In this document: positions 1 to 11,180 of the stretch, piece by piece
Layout: each line of letters begins with the position of its first letter
Numbering within the stretch: the first letter of the stretch is position 1
From: Allacma fusca
Taxonomy: Eukaryota > Arthropoda > Collembola > Symphypleona > Sminthuridae
Reading direction: 5' to 3'
Assembly: GCA_947179485.1 (NCBI GenBank)
Contig: OX359250.1
Coordinates: forward strand, 12,754,539-12,818,538
Length of the DNA: 64,000 bases
The notes under the pieces: model-generated
The model's input: the letters and a program-made list of their open reading frames with translations, nothing else
The model's database searches: none
What the model was told of the DNA's origin: nothing
Made by a program: the position numbers and the translations under genes

Positions 1-643
1 ATTCTATCCGAAATGTCGAACGAAGACAATATTTTATCCGAAACTTATCCGATACTTTCCAGATCGGATAGAATTGCTATACGAAAATTTAGAATAAAAA
101 TCGTCCACTATCCAATCTTATCCGTGGAAATCCGATTATCCAAAGAAACAGACACTTGTATCAGGTATCAGGTTATACACAGATAGGATAAATAAATTAT
201 CTTAGCTGTATTATAATCAAAAATTTGATGATAACAAAATTAACTTATACATTTTGATTTTGGCTTACTGGAGCATGCGTTGGTAAAATACATTCACCCA
301 CCAAAGAAATAGTTTCATGCAAATTTACATCTTCGGTTTTCCTTTTTTCCAACACTAATCACTTCACAAGAATCACAATATTGTACGACAGGATTATTTT
401 TATCCCAATATTGGTACAGAATTGTGTGCAACGTCTGAAACGCGTTGTCTGAAACGTGGTATGTAATCTAATTATATGCACTTTCAGTGGCCCACCAAGC
501 CTCTGAATTTCAAAAACATACATACAGTTGGCTCTTAGAACCACAAGTCTCGGGGTTGTAAGAGCAAAATTTGGTGTTAGTGATAGTTACATCAACAGAT
601 GGCCGGCTTCGGATATCCGCGGATAACAGACGAAATCCGAATC
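1..643. repeat. TATCCGATA-rich dispersed repeat, left part
   Basis: No coding content is seen. Positions 1-150 and 600-643 are dense in variants of TATCCGA and TCGGATA. The same motif family resumes at 3364-3391 and 10722-10860, on the far sides of the hAT element and of the LTR retrotransposon. I infer one older repeat, extending off the left edge of the window, that was split by two later insertions. The repeat class is not recognised. Confidence 0.5.
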
Positions 644-1082
644 ACTCACACTAGTGGTCCCGATCTTTCAATTCTGAATCAAAAAAACTCGATTCGATTC
701 AATTCAATTCTGATTCATCAATTTTCGATTCAATTCAAAGCATGAATTGAATCATTTCATTCAATTCACTTCATGAATGAAATCAAGCGAAATGCCTTGA
801 ATCGCGATTCAAATGATTCACGTGCAACGAATTTGTTTGCATATCCCGCTTAAAATTCTTATAGCAACGTATCACATTAAAAAATTCGTACGTGTTTCTG
901 AGAGACATTTTTGATTTTTTTTATTAATCCGACTTATCAATTATTTTGTAAATAATAATTTTTATGCATCCAATAATTCAATTATTAGAATTTGTTATTC
1001 CAGCATTTACTAACCGTTCAATCTAAAGGTCATAATGTGACAATTAATTAGCAGGATATGCAACTCGAAATAGTTAATGTTA

Positions 1083-1242
1083 CAGTCAACTCTCGCTATA
1101 AGGGATGCTCATGGGACCGGCAAAATTTGTCTCTTATGAGCATAGTGTTATAAATTGCGTAAATGGGAATCGGGACTGTAAATCCCAATCCCTTATATCA
1201 AAAAATTACTTACAAGGGTATCCCTTATAGCGAGATTCACTG
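1083..1242. mobile_element. pogo/Tc1-mariner-like MITE (160 bp)
   Basis: Terminal inverted repeats CAGTCAACTCTCGCTATAAG at the left and the complement of CAGTGAATCTCGCTATAAGG at the right are flanked by TA dinucleotides (1081-1082 and 1243-1244). The CAGT start and TA target fit pogo/Tigger-type elements. It is too short to encode anything. Confidence 0.75.
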
Positions 1243-1879
1243 TATTGACAACTTCAGTGATAGTAAAATTGTTACGAAGATGCTTTTTTACTGATTCGCA
1301 AAAATTAGAATTTTCAACTTTTGAAAAAATTCGTTTTCGTAAAAAACGCAAAGCTTAGATATGCACTTACCCCCCCTTGAAAAAAAAATTTAAGGATAAC
1401 TTCTGCACCCTTTGACCAAATCCGAATATTAAGGGCTTAAAGTCAATGACAGCATTTGTACAACGTCCAATGCTTAACGTGCATCTTCAGCGTGCATAGT
1501 TTACGAGATCTGGAGCTGTTTACACCCAAGTTTTCCCTTGAGTCTACGGAATTGCCTATCCTAATACATTGCAGTTTTTTTAAAGGTCTTCCCCCACAAC
1601 AACTTTGATAAAAATTTGCACACATGACTGTCTAATTATTGCAAGCTAGTGTGCAAAATCTTATGATGTGCGACCAAGGGCTTGGACCCTTAAAAATTAA
1701 TTACTTAAAAATGCGAAGTATGGTTGTCATAATCATAACCTTCAATATTCGAGACGTAACTTGAAGTCTTCCAATATTAACAACTAATTAAATTATTTGA
1801 GCTTCATGAAAATTTTAATAATGAATTACTATTATAATAATATGGACTCATTAAGCCAAGAAAATTTTGAAAACAATTG

Positions 1880-2169
1880 AATAAAAAATGAGGTTTTAAA
1901 AAAACCAAAACGAAGCTGCTTTTACGATTCTAAAAGTGAAAAACTAGCATTTGGTATGCATGGGAGGAATTAGAGCAATAATGAACGATACAAAGCATCT
2001 CGGGTGCTACCGAATAATATATTATGTATACGTATGTGTTTGCGCCCGAGATGCTTTGTATCGTTCATTATTGCTCTAATTCCTCCCATGCATACCAAAT
2101 GCTAGTTTTTCACTTTTAGAATCGTAAAAGCAGCTTCGTTTTGGTTTTTTTAAAACCTCATTTTTTATT
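1880..2169. repeat. Long near-perfect inverted repeat (128-bp arms, 34-nt loop)
   Basis: Positions 1880-2007 and 2042-2169 are reverse complements with one mismatch in 128. The loop is 2008-2041. A transcript on either strand would fold into a long, nearly uninterrupted hairpin. Four bases TTGA occur at both borders, too short to prove transposition. The arms lie inside the hAT element 652-3355. Confidence 0.95.
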
Positions 2170-2262
2170 TGACTTATATTCTTCCGCTGTTTTATGAAGT
2201 CATTATAAAATACTTAAATAAAATGTTTATGTTACCACCTTTTACTGTTTGAATGATTTGAA

Positions 2263-3196
2263 CAGAGCTATGCAGTATTTTCAAATACAGTATTTTAAAA
2301 TACGTATTTTCAGACCACAAAGTATTTTGTATTTTAAAGTTAGCAAGCAGTGGGCAAGTATTTTGTACTTAGTATTTTAAGGGTCTGTAAGTACAAAAGT
2401 ATTTTGTATTTGCTTACTTTCAAGGGCCTGGAAAATGTATTTCAAATAAAGTATTTGGCTCAAAATACTTTTCACCAGCAAGATTACAACTTTGACATTG
2501 TTTGGAGTTTGCATGATGTTCAATATCTGTGAGAATTCCATTTTAGCAATGCAATAGCATACGATGGAATGAATCCTTTTTACTGGATACATCAAACTTG
2601 TTAAGGTTCTCCATATCCAGTATTATATATCGTCACTGAAAGGGCAAAATAGTATACTATGCTCTTCTGCGCTTTTGTACATCACTTAGCCCACTTTGCC
2701 TCTTTAACAACAATATTTAAGATCCGTCGAAGGCACTCAATTTAATTTACAGATACTAACTCAGATGCTAAAAATATCATAATAATCTACATTACTTAAT
2801 AAACAATCAAAATAATTAATTATCGTTAGTCAATGTAATTATAATTAATGGACTGACAAATTCAACAAAAGCTGAATCAGTTGTTACTACATCAGTCTTT
2901 ATGCGGTCCTTGAAGTGATTAGTTATCCAATTAATTTTTAAAATATTGATTTTTAAAGCTGTTTGAGTCCCATAAACTGAGAATAGTGAGCATTATTTGG
3001 GTATTTTAAGAAAAGTATTGTATTTAAAATACAGTATTTTGTATTTGAGTATTTTAAATTACCGACCATGTATTGTATTTTTATTTGTATTTTAGTAATG
3101 TACCCTGAGGTATTTTACATTGTATTTTCTATATTTTACTTCAGGTATTTTATTTTGTATTTTGTAATCTTAGACGAAGTATTTTGCATGGCTCTG
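2263..3196. mobile_element. Nested hAT-type MITE rich in GTATTTT repeats
   Basis: The left end CAGAGCTATGCA and the complement of the right end (CAGAGCCATGCA) form the TIRs. The 8-bp flank GATTTGAA is duplicated exactly at 2255-2262 and 3197-3204. The interior is dominated by AGTATTTTGTATTTT-like repeats in both orientations. No transposase is present. It sits inside the older hAT element 652-3355. Confidence 0.85.
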
Positions 3197-3391
3197 GATT
3201 TGAATCATCATTCGATTCAATTCAGCACCCTGAAAGGAATCAAATTGAGTCCTGTGAATCGTGAATTGAATCGAATCATTGAATTTCATTCAATTCATAA
3301 GTTGAATTGAATCAAAAAGAATTTTTTGAATTGAATTGAAAGATTGGGACCACTAACTCACACTGTTTATCCTATTTGATCGGACAATCGC

Positions 3392-4324
3392 TGTTGAAGC
3401 TTAAATTATACCATAGAAATCAACCATAGATAAGCTTATGGTATTATGTTACATAGGAATACATATATAGTATTAGTGTGTAAGAGGCTCATAGATGGCG
3501 CACGTGTATCGTGTAAATAACGTAATGTAGGATAAGTATCCGAATATGGTAATGTTAGATACCCGGGTAGTTAGACCTAATGTCCAAGTATGAATATATA
3601 TGGAATAGGTACCTTATAATATGACCCTTGAAGGGGAAATACTTTGGTTATGATCTAAGTGTGAAAATTGGAAATAATTAGAAGCATGTAACATATAGGT
3701 ATAAGTTCACCTAATTTGTAACTAGGATACCCGGGTAGTAGACCTAATGTCCATGTGAATACTACTGAAATGTCTTCTTATGTATAGTAATTGATTTTAA
3801 GATACTTAAATGAAAATGTAAGTGTTAGTTTTTAAACTAATTTAGGAACATTTTGAGTGATATTAACACATATATGTACTTACCATGTATTTAGATAGGA
3901 AATATTACACAATGTTACCATAGGCATTTCAACTCATTTGTTTAGTTGTAAAATGAATAGTTAATATTATAAATTGAAGCAACAATAGATTTAACCTAAA
4001 ATGATTGGATTTGTGTAATGAATGTATGATATTACATGGATAACTAGGAATGGGAAAATAAGGAAGTCAGAATTACTTTTGGGTGTGAATGGGAAAGACG
4101 TGTTGAATAAAGTTAAATAATTTCAAAGGAAATTTCAGTAATTTTATAAGTCCTTCTCATCCCATTTACACTGGACAGCAAAGGCTGTCACTTCATGAGA
4201 AGGTGAAGCCAAAATAAACATTCTACGATAAAAATTACATTTGTGTGCTCCAGGAGCACTGGTCCTTCGAAAACATAAGTCAAGTTCCAGAAATTATTAT
4301 TACAGTCGAATTGTGGCTGTAACA
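3392..4324 (+). repeat. 5' LTR of the BEL/Pao element
   Basis: Starts TGTTGAAGCTTAAATTATAC and ends GTGGCTGTAACA. It contains an internal direct repeat around GATACCCGGGTAGT (near 3560 and 3727) and a possible polyadenylation signal AATAAA (4106-4111). It differs from the 3' LTR at 4210 and 4221 only, as far as I could compare by eye. Confidence 0.96.
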
Positions 4325-4326
4325 GC

Positions 4327-4343
4327 TGGTCCTTCGAACCGGA
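4327..4343 (+). other. Primer binding site (tRNA 3'-end complement)
   Basis: TGGTCCTTCGAACCGGA begins two bases after the LTR. Its complement ends in ...GGTTCGAAGGACCA, which has the form of a tRNA T-loop plus acceptor end with CCA. The priming tRNA species was not identified. The first 12 bases also occur inside the LTR at 4260-4271. Confidence 0.85.
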
Positions 4344-4378
4344 TTGTTGATCCTTAAGTGTCCGTTTGAATAATAATA

Positions 4379-7300
4379 ATGAATGAAGAATCTGAAGTTC
4401 GCAAAAGCAAGCGCAAGCTTGGCGAAGAACCCGAGTTCTCGTCGCTGCCTTTGCCGTCGCGGAGGAGAGTGGGTGAGAAGCCTAATGAATCTATTGATGG
4501 AACTTCCGTTTGTGCCCATGATGACGATCGCTTTTCCGTGGGATCCCGTCGAAGCAGTTTTACTACCGCATCATCTCAACGTAGCCAGAGACTAAGAAAA
4601 ACTCTTCAGGTTGAGTTAGCCTCGTTGAAGAAGGTTAGCGAAATTGAGTTGGAAATAGAACGACTGGCGCGAGCAAAGGCGATTGAGGAGAAGCGAGCGG
4701 AGATGGAAAAGCGTATCATCGAAGAAGAAGATTCTGAAGATGGTACAACCGGGGATCTGGAGGAGGTCGGAAGAACGGATGCAGCTGGGGGCTTCCAGGA
4801 GTTTGGTACGTACCCGGGTACTGCTGTATTTTCCAATAACCTTCCTGTAGAAAGAACAAATGAGTGGGTTGAGAACAATCATCCCGAGAAACCGTCTGAG
4901 CTGAAGCAGTTAGTTGACAACATGAGCAAATTGATGACCAGGCAGACAGTTCGACGAGATCTACCTGATTTCAATGGAAATCCCGCAGAATGGCCGATGT
5001 TTTACAGTCAGTACGAGCGCACAACAAAGGTATGTGGCTTGTCAACTGATGAGAACATGCTACGATTGCAGAAGAGTTTGAAGGGCAAGGCTAGAGATGC
5101 GGTGCTCCCGGTGCTGGGTATTCCTGAGAACGTAGAAGCTGTCATGGCAACGTTGAAAATGATGTTCGGACGGCCCGAACAAATTATTGAAAACTTGGTG
5201 GAAAAAGTAAGAAACGCTCCTACTCCGAAACCAAGTAAGCCTGAAACTATAGTTTTCCTTTCCAATCAAGTTACTAATTTGGTTGGAACTATGACAACAT
5301 TAGGACACACTGGACATTTAGTGAATCCAACGCTCATGAAAGAAATTGTAGTTAAGTTACCACATGAACTACAATATGAATGGTGTAAGCACAGACAAAC
5401 AATAGAAAAAGAGTTCAGCCTGGCTGACCTATCGACATGGCTGAACATGGTTGCCATGACATACAATTTGATGCCTGTCACGTTAAAAGTTGAACAACAA
5501 GACAGTGACAATAAGATTAAGAAAAATCAAAAGTCCGTTTTCACGGCCGTGAATAAAGATGAAAAGAGACCCTGCACTTATTGTGATAAGTCAGGACATG
5601 TTATTGAATCTTGCACAAAATTACTTTCCGATGATGTAAATGTGAGATGGAAGAGTTTAAAAGGTAAAGGAATTTGTTATAGCTGTTTAGGTAAAGGCCA
5701 CCTGAGTAGTGATTGTCGTCTTAGACAACAATGTGACGTGGACGACTGCAAATTGTTTCACAATAAGTTGTTGCATAAGAAGAAGACTGGCGAAGAAGCA
5801 AAAACATGTGCACACACAAACATGAAGCAATCTTCGAAGGTCTTGCTGCGCATTATTCCAGTGAAGCTGAGTGGACCCACGGGGACAATCAGAACTTATG
5901 CACTACTGGATGAAGGTTCAGAGGTAACACTTGTTGACTCATCTTTATCAGAACGGCTTGAACTACAGGGGAAGAAGTCACCGCTTTGTCTTCAGTGGAC
6001 GAATGACATGACCGTCGAGGAGCCGGAGTCAGAGGTGGTGTCGATGAAAATTAGCGGAGTAGCTGATGGTGCAAAGCAGTATTACATTGCGAATGCAAGA
6101 ACAGTTGCAAAGTTAGGCATTCCTTCACAGAGTATCAACATGGATGAAGTGAGGAAGCATTGGCTGTATCTGAAGGATATTCCCTCTGAAACGTTAAAGG
6201 ATGCCCGACCAGAAATCCTCATAGGATCCGACAACATCTTACTAACCACTCCGAGGAAGTTACTACATGGACAGTGGCAAGATCCCATTGCCACGAAAAC
6301 TTGGTTAGGCTGGGTAGTCCACGGGAGTCTTCCAAAAGTAAACGACCTTTCGCCGAGAGTCTCCTTTCATATATGTCGTGATGATCGGGAGGAAGATTTG
6401 AACGCTCTCATCCGGGAATCGTTTTCAACGGAAAACTTTGGCGTGAGGGTGCTGCAGAAGGACCTTCGATCAGTGGAGGATGAGAAATCCCTGGCGATTA
6501 TGGAAACGACCACAAGGCGGATCGGCAACCGATTTGAGACTGGCCTTCTCTGGAAACAAGAAGACTGCGTCCTGCCAGAAAGTAAGATGAATGCCATACG
6601 AAGACTGAGTTGTATGGAAAGAAAAATGGACCGACAGCCTGATTTTGCTAAGGAGTATTGCAGCAAGATTGAAGACTACATTAGCAAGGGCTACTGTAGG
6701 ATTCTAACGTCAGAAGAAGCTAAGGTACAGACAGCAAGGACATGGTATGTACCTCATTTTGCTGTATTCAACCCGAACAAGCCAGGCAAGCTTCGACTTG
6801 TATTTGATGCTGCTGCAAAATCACATGGGGCAGGATTGAATGATTATTTAATGAAAGGTCCAGATTTCCTCAACCCGCTTCCAGCAGTTCTGATGAGATT
6901 CCGAAAACCAGTGGTCGGGATCATGGGTGACATTAAGGAGATGTTCCACCAGGTTCGGATTGTCGCAGCAGACCAGAATAGTCAACGGTTTCTGTGGCGT
7001 GGAATGGAGAGGAATAAAGAGCCAGACGTTTACATCATGGAAGCGATGATTTTTGGTGCTGCTTGTTCACCTTCAAGTGCGTTATATGTGAAGGATGTCA
7101 ACGCTGCCCAGTACGAGTCGGAGTTCCCTGCGATTGTTGAGGCCATTAAATCGTGTATGTACATGGACGACCTCCTGAATGGTGACGATGATGCCGTGAA
7201 AGCAACACAGAAGATCAAGGACTTTGTGGAAGTATTCCGGCGTGGAGGCATGGAAATATGCAATTGGGCGAGCAGTTCCAAAGAAGTCGTGAAGAACATA

Positions 7301-9796
7301 CCTCCTGAACTTCGGGCTAAGGGTCTGAAAAATTTTGATACGAATTCTGAACTGGCTGTAGAAAGGGCTCTAGGGGTAAATTGGTGCCCTGAACAGGACG
7401 AATTTAAGTTTACTACGATTTACCACAAGGTAGAGGCTGATGTAATTACAGGCGTTAAGAATCCAACCAAGAGGGAAGTTTTGCAGCTCATTATGTCCGT
7501 GTTCGACCCTCTCGGGTTCGTTGCTCATTTTGTTGTGAAAGCGAAAATTTTATTTCAGCAACTTTGGCTGTCCAAGATAGGATGGGATGAGCAGCTTCAG
7601 GAGACTCAAAATGTAGCTTGGAAAAAATGGCTGCTAAAACTAATGGAAATCACCACACTGACAATTCCCAGGTGCTACTCCAGAAATTTGAAAATGGCTG
7701 ATGATGTGCAACTCCATGTTTTCGTCGACGCAAGTGAAGAGGCGTTTGCAGCTGTATGTTATCTGCGTCTGAAAGTTGGTGACAGCGTGGATGTGGCATT
7801 TGTGTTAGCAAAAACCAGGGTGGCTCCGACCAAACGATTGTCCATCCCAAGGTTGGAACTCCAGGCTGCTGTTATGGGCACCCGCTTGGCGACGACCGTG
7901 AAGGAGGAAATCAAGCTGACCATCGATGAATGTCATTACTGGTCAGACTCAAGAACTGTCCTGTGCTGGATTCGGTCGGAATCCCGAAACTTCAAGCAGT
8001 TTGTGGCGCACAGAATTGGGGAAATTTTAGAGGTAACAGATGTTCAGGAATGGCATTGGGTGCCAACTGCAGAAAATGTGGCTGACGAGGCAACTCGTGG
8101 AGGAACTGAAGTTACTTTCAACCCGGACTGTCGATGGATAAATGGTCCATCCTTCCTAAAACTAACTGCAGGTATGTGGCCGAAAGAGAAGTTGGCGGAA
8201 GTCAAGCTGCCGGAGGAAGAAATGCGAAGATGTGTTGGCGCAGTTTCAGTTATGGAACCTTTTGTATGTCCCAGCCCTGAGAGGTTTTCGTCTTGGATGA
8301 GAGCAGTCAGGACAAACGCATGGATTTGTCGTTTCATTACTAACTACAGCTTAAAGAGGAAAGGCGCTCCCATAATTACTAGCGAGTTGACGGTGGCAGA
8401 GTTGGAGCGATCTGAGCATATTATATTTAAAGTTGTTCAGAGAGAATCATTTGCAGGTGACATCGCTGCACTAAGACATCGGAAGCCATTGGTGGGAACC
8501 AGCCGTTTGTTTAAGCTGAGCCCTATGATTGCGGAGGATGGCCTATTGAGAGTATCTGGGAGGACAGAACTGGCAGTAGTTCTTGGAGCTGATGCTAAGA
8601 GTCCAATAATTCTCGACCCTAACCATGGTTTTACTCAATTGTTGATATCCTACTATCATATCAAGTGTGGACATCATGGGGTGGAAACTGTCCTGAACTA
8701 GATGCGTCAGAAATTTTGGATTCTGAGAATGAGAGCAGCGGTGAAACGAGCGTTTTATAATTGTCAACGGTGCAAAAATTGGAGAGCTGCGCCTAACCCA
8801 CCAATGATGGGAATTCTACCTGAGGATCGACTCGAAGTACAGGAAAAGCCGTTTGCAGTAAGCGGTGTCGATTTTTTCGGTCCAATAGTGGTAGCAGTTG
8901 GAAGGCGTAGGATGAAAAGGTATGGAGTACTCTTCACATGTCTGAGCGTGAGAGCTGTCCACTTGGAAATTGCCAAAGATTTGACGACCGACGCAGCTAT
9001 CAACGCTATTCGCCGATTTGCAGCCCGGCGAGGACCTGTGAAGCGTCTAATCTCGGATAATGCGACCAATTTTAGGGGAGCAGATAATGAGCTGAGGAAG
9101 TCATTGAAGGATCTGAGAAATTCTGTCATGAAGGACAGACTTTCCTCATTGGGTATTGACTGGCGATTCAACCCTCCAGGAGGACCACATATGGGTGGAT
9201 GTTACGAACGACTGGTCCGTTCAGTAAAGGTGGCTCTTGGCGTGGCATTAAAGGAGAGGTACCCCGAGGAGGATTTGCTTCACACACTACTTCTGGAGGC
9301 TGAGTTCCTGGTGAACAGCAGACCGCTGACACATGTTTCGGTTGACCCGGATGATCCAGAGAGCATCACCCCAAACCATTTCTTAATTGGAAAGGGTCAA
9401 GTAGAGATTCCATTTGGAAAATTTACAGATGACGATTTGCGATTGAGACGAGGATGGAAGAAGGTGCAGCGGCTGGTGGATTATTTCTGGTCACGATGGG
9501 TCAAAGAATATTTGCCAACGTTAACCAGAAGAACCAAATGGTATTCCGAGGGAAGACAGATTGTGGTGGGCGACGTGGTCCTAATTGCTGATAAGGATGG
9601 TCCTAGGAATACTTGGCCTATGGGGAAAATCGTTGCGGTATTGCCTGGTAAGGACGGACGAGTTCGTGTTGTGGACGTGCAGTGCAGAGATGGAGTTTAC
9701 AGGAGACCAGTTACGAAGATCGCTGTGCTGGACGTTAGGAAATTAGATGACGAGAAACTACTTCTCTCATCAGGGGGAAGAAATGTTGAAGCTTAA
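4379..9796 (+). pseudogene. BEL/Pao gag-pol polyprotein, interrupted by one in-frame TAG
   Basis: One frame runs from the ATG at 4379 (the first after the primer site) to TAG at 8699-8701 (1440 codons). It continues in the same frame for 364 codons to a TAA just inside the 3' LTR. Seen in order: gag region, about residues 190-340; zinc knuckles CX2CX4HX4C at residues 399 and 433; an aspartic protease core LLDEGSEVTLV with D511; reverse transcriptase with D851 and the YMDD box at 928; RNase H starting VFVDASEEAF (D1117); an integrase zinc finger, interrupted at the stop; integrase core D at 8870, D at 9056 and E at 9206; and a DUF5641-like C-terminus. All catalytic residues I could check are present. 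The stop falls within the zinc-binding part of integrase, so integrase would be lost from a normal translation product. Confidence 0.95.
9772..9783 (+). other. Polypurine tract of the LTR element
   Basis: AGGGGGAAGAAA lies immediately 5' of the 3' LTR. This is the expected position for the plus-strand primer in reverse transcription. Confidence 0.85.
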
Positions 9797-10716
9797 ATTA
9801 TACCATAGAAATCAACCATAGATAAGCTTATGGTATTATGTTACATAGGAATACATATATAGTATTAGTGTGTAAGAGGCTCATAGATGGCGCACGTGTA
9901 TCGTGTAAATAACGTAATGTAGGATAAGTATCCGAATATGGTAATGTTAGATACCCGGGTAGTTAGACCTAATGTCCAAGTATGAATATATATGGAATAG
10001 GTACCTTATAATATGACCCTTGAAGGGGAAATACTTTGGTTATGATCTAAGTGTGAAAATTGGAAATAATTAGAAGCATGTAACATATAGGTATAAGTTC
10101 ACCTAATTTGTAACTAGGATACCCGGGTAGTAGACCTAATGTCCATGTGAATACTACTGAAATGTCTTCTTATGTATAGTAATTGATTTTAAGATACTTA
10201 AATGAAAATGTAAGTGTTAGTTTTTAAACTAATTTAGGAACATTTTGAGTGATATTAACACATATATGTACTTACCATGTATTTAGATAGGAAATATTAC
10301 ACAATGTTACCATAGGCATTTCAACTCATTTGTTTAGTTGTAAAATGAATAGTTAATATTATAAATTGAAGCAACAATAGATTTAACCTAAAATGATTGG
10401 ATTTGTGTAATGAATGTATGATATTACATGGATAACTAGGAATGGGAAAATAAGGAAGTCAGAATTACTTTTGGGTGTGAATGGGAAAGACGTGTTGAAT
10501 AAAGTTAAATAATTTCAAAGGAAATTTCAGTAATTTTATAAGTCCTTCTCATCCCATTTACACTGGACAGCAAAGGCTGTCACTTCATGAGAAGGTGAAG
10601 CAAAAATAAACACTCTACGATAAAAATTACATTTGTGTGCTCCAGGAGCACTGGTCCTTCGAAAACATAAGTCAAGTTCCAGAAATTATTATTACAGTCG
10701 AATTGTGGCTGTAACA
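9784..10716 (+). repeat. 3' LTR of the BEL/Pao element
   Basis: It is 933 bp, the same length as the 5' LTR and nearly identical to it. It is followed directly by the ATCGC target duplication at 10717-10721. Confidence 0.96.
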
Positions 10717-10721
10717 ATCGC

Positions 10722-11180
10722 AATGATGTAATCCTATCGTGTCTGTCAGGTTTCCTCGGATAAAAAATTGGTCCCCGATCCGTCGGATAAGTTTCGGATC
10801 CTTTAATCTTTGAATTTATCCTATCGGATCCGATGCAGAACCTTACGAACTTATGACGCTTCACATGAAAGTTGGTGTTAAAATAAATTAGCAGAATTTT
10901 TGAGATAAAAACTGCATCGCGAAATTCCGAAAATGGCTCATATTATTACAAAATTTGCGAAAAATGGCGACACCCGATTTAAAATATAAACGCCCACCCT
11001 ATCACAACGGCTACTACTATTTTCGCTACTGCTACTAGTAAGGACCAACATACATGGACATACAGAAACACAGATATATACAGACGTGCATACATGCAGA
11101 TGAACGGAAACAAGGACATACATGGAGGAGATCCTACACACAGACCTACTGACATACGGACACACAGACGTACCGGGATA
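10722..11180. other. Right part of the split TATCCGATA repeat, then unassigned AT-rich DNA
   Basis: Positions 10722-10860 resume the TATCCGATA/TCGGATA motifs seen at 1-643. From about 10870 to 11180 I see no gene or named element. Confidence 0.5.

Larger units (their letters stand above)
652..3355. mobile_element. hAT-type DNA element, non-autonomous, carrying nested insertions
   Basis: The element starts TAGTGGTCCCGATCTTTCAA and ends with the near-exact inverted complement (3336-3355). It is flanked by a perfect 8-bp duplication ACTCACAC (644-651 and 3356-3363). Eight-bp duplications with short TIRs are the hAT signature. The subterminal regions are rich in GATTCAATTC-type repeats on both sides. 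No transposase reading frame is visible, so the element is non-autonomous. It contains three younger structures, at 1083-1242, 1880-2169 and 2263-3196. Boundaries are seen directly; the superfamily is assigned from TSD length and TIR form. Confidence 0.85.
3392..10716 (+). mobile_element. BEL/Pao LTR retrotransposon, nearly complete
   Basis: Two 933-bp LTRs (TG...CA) bound an internal region with a tRNA-complementary primer site, one long gag-pol frame and a polypurine tract. The 5-bp target duplication ATCGC is present at 3387-3391 and 10717-10721. Domain order (DUF1759-type gag, zinc knuckles, A17 protease, RT, RNase H, integrase, DUF5641-type tail) is that of BEL/Pao and not Gypsy or Copia. 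I could find only two differences between the LTRs, so the insertion is recent. A single in-frame stop in pol (8699-8701) probably makes this copy non-autonomous. Confidence 0.97.

Noticed and set aside
4327..4343. tRNA gene suggested by TTCGAACC
   Set aside because: No cloverleaf can be built around it; it is the primer binding site of the retrotransposon.
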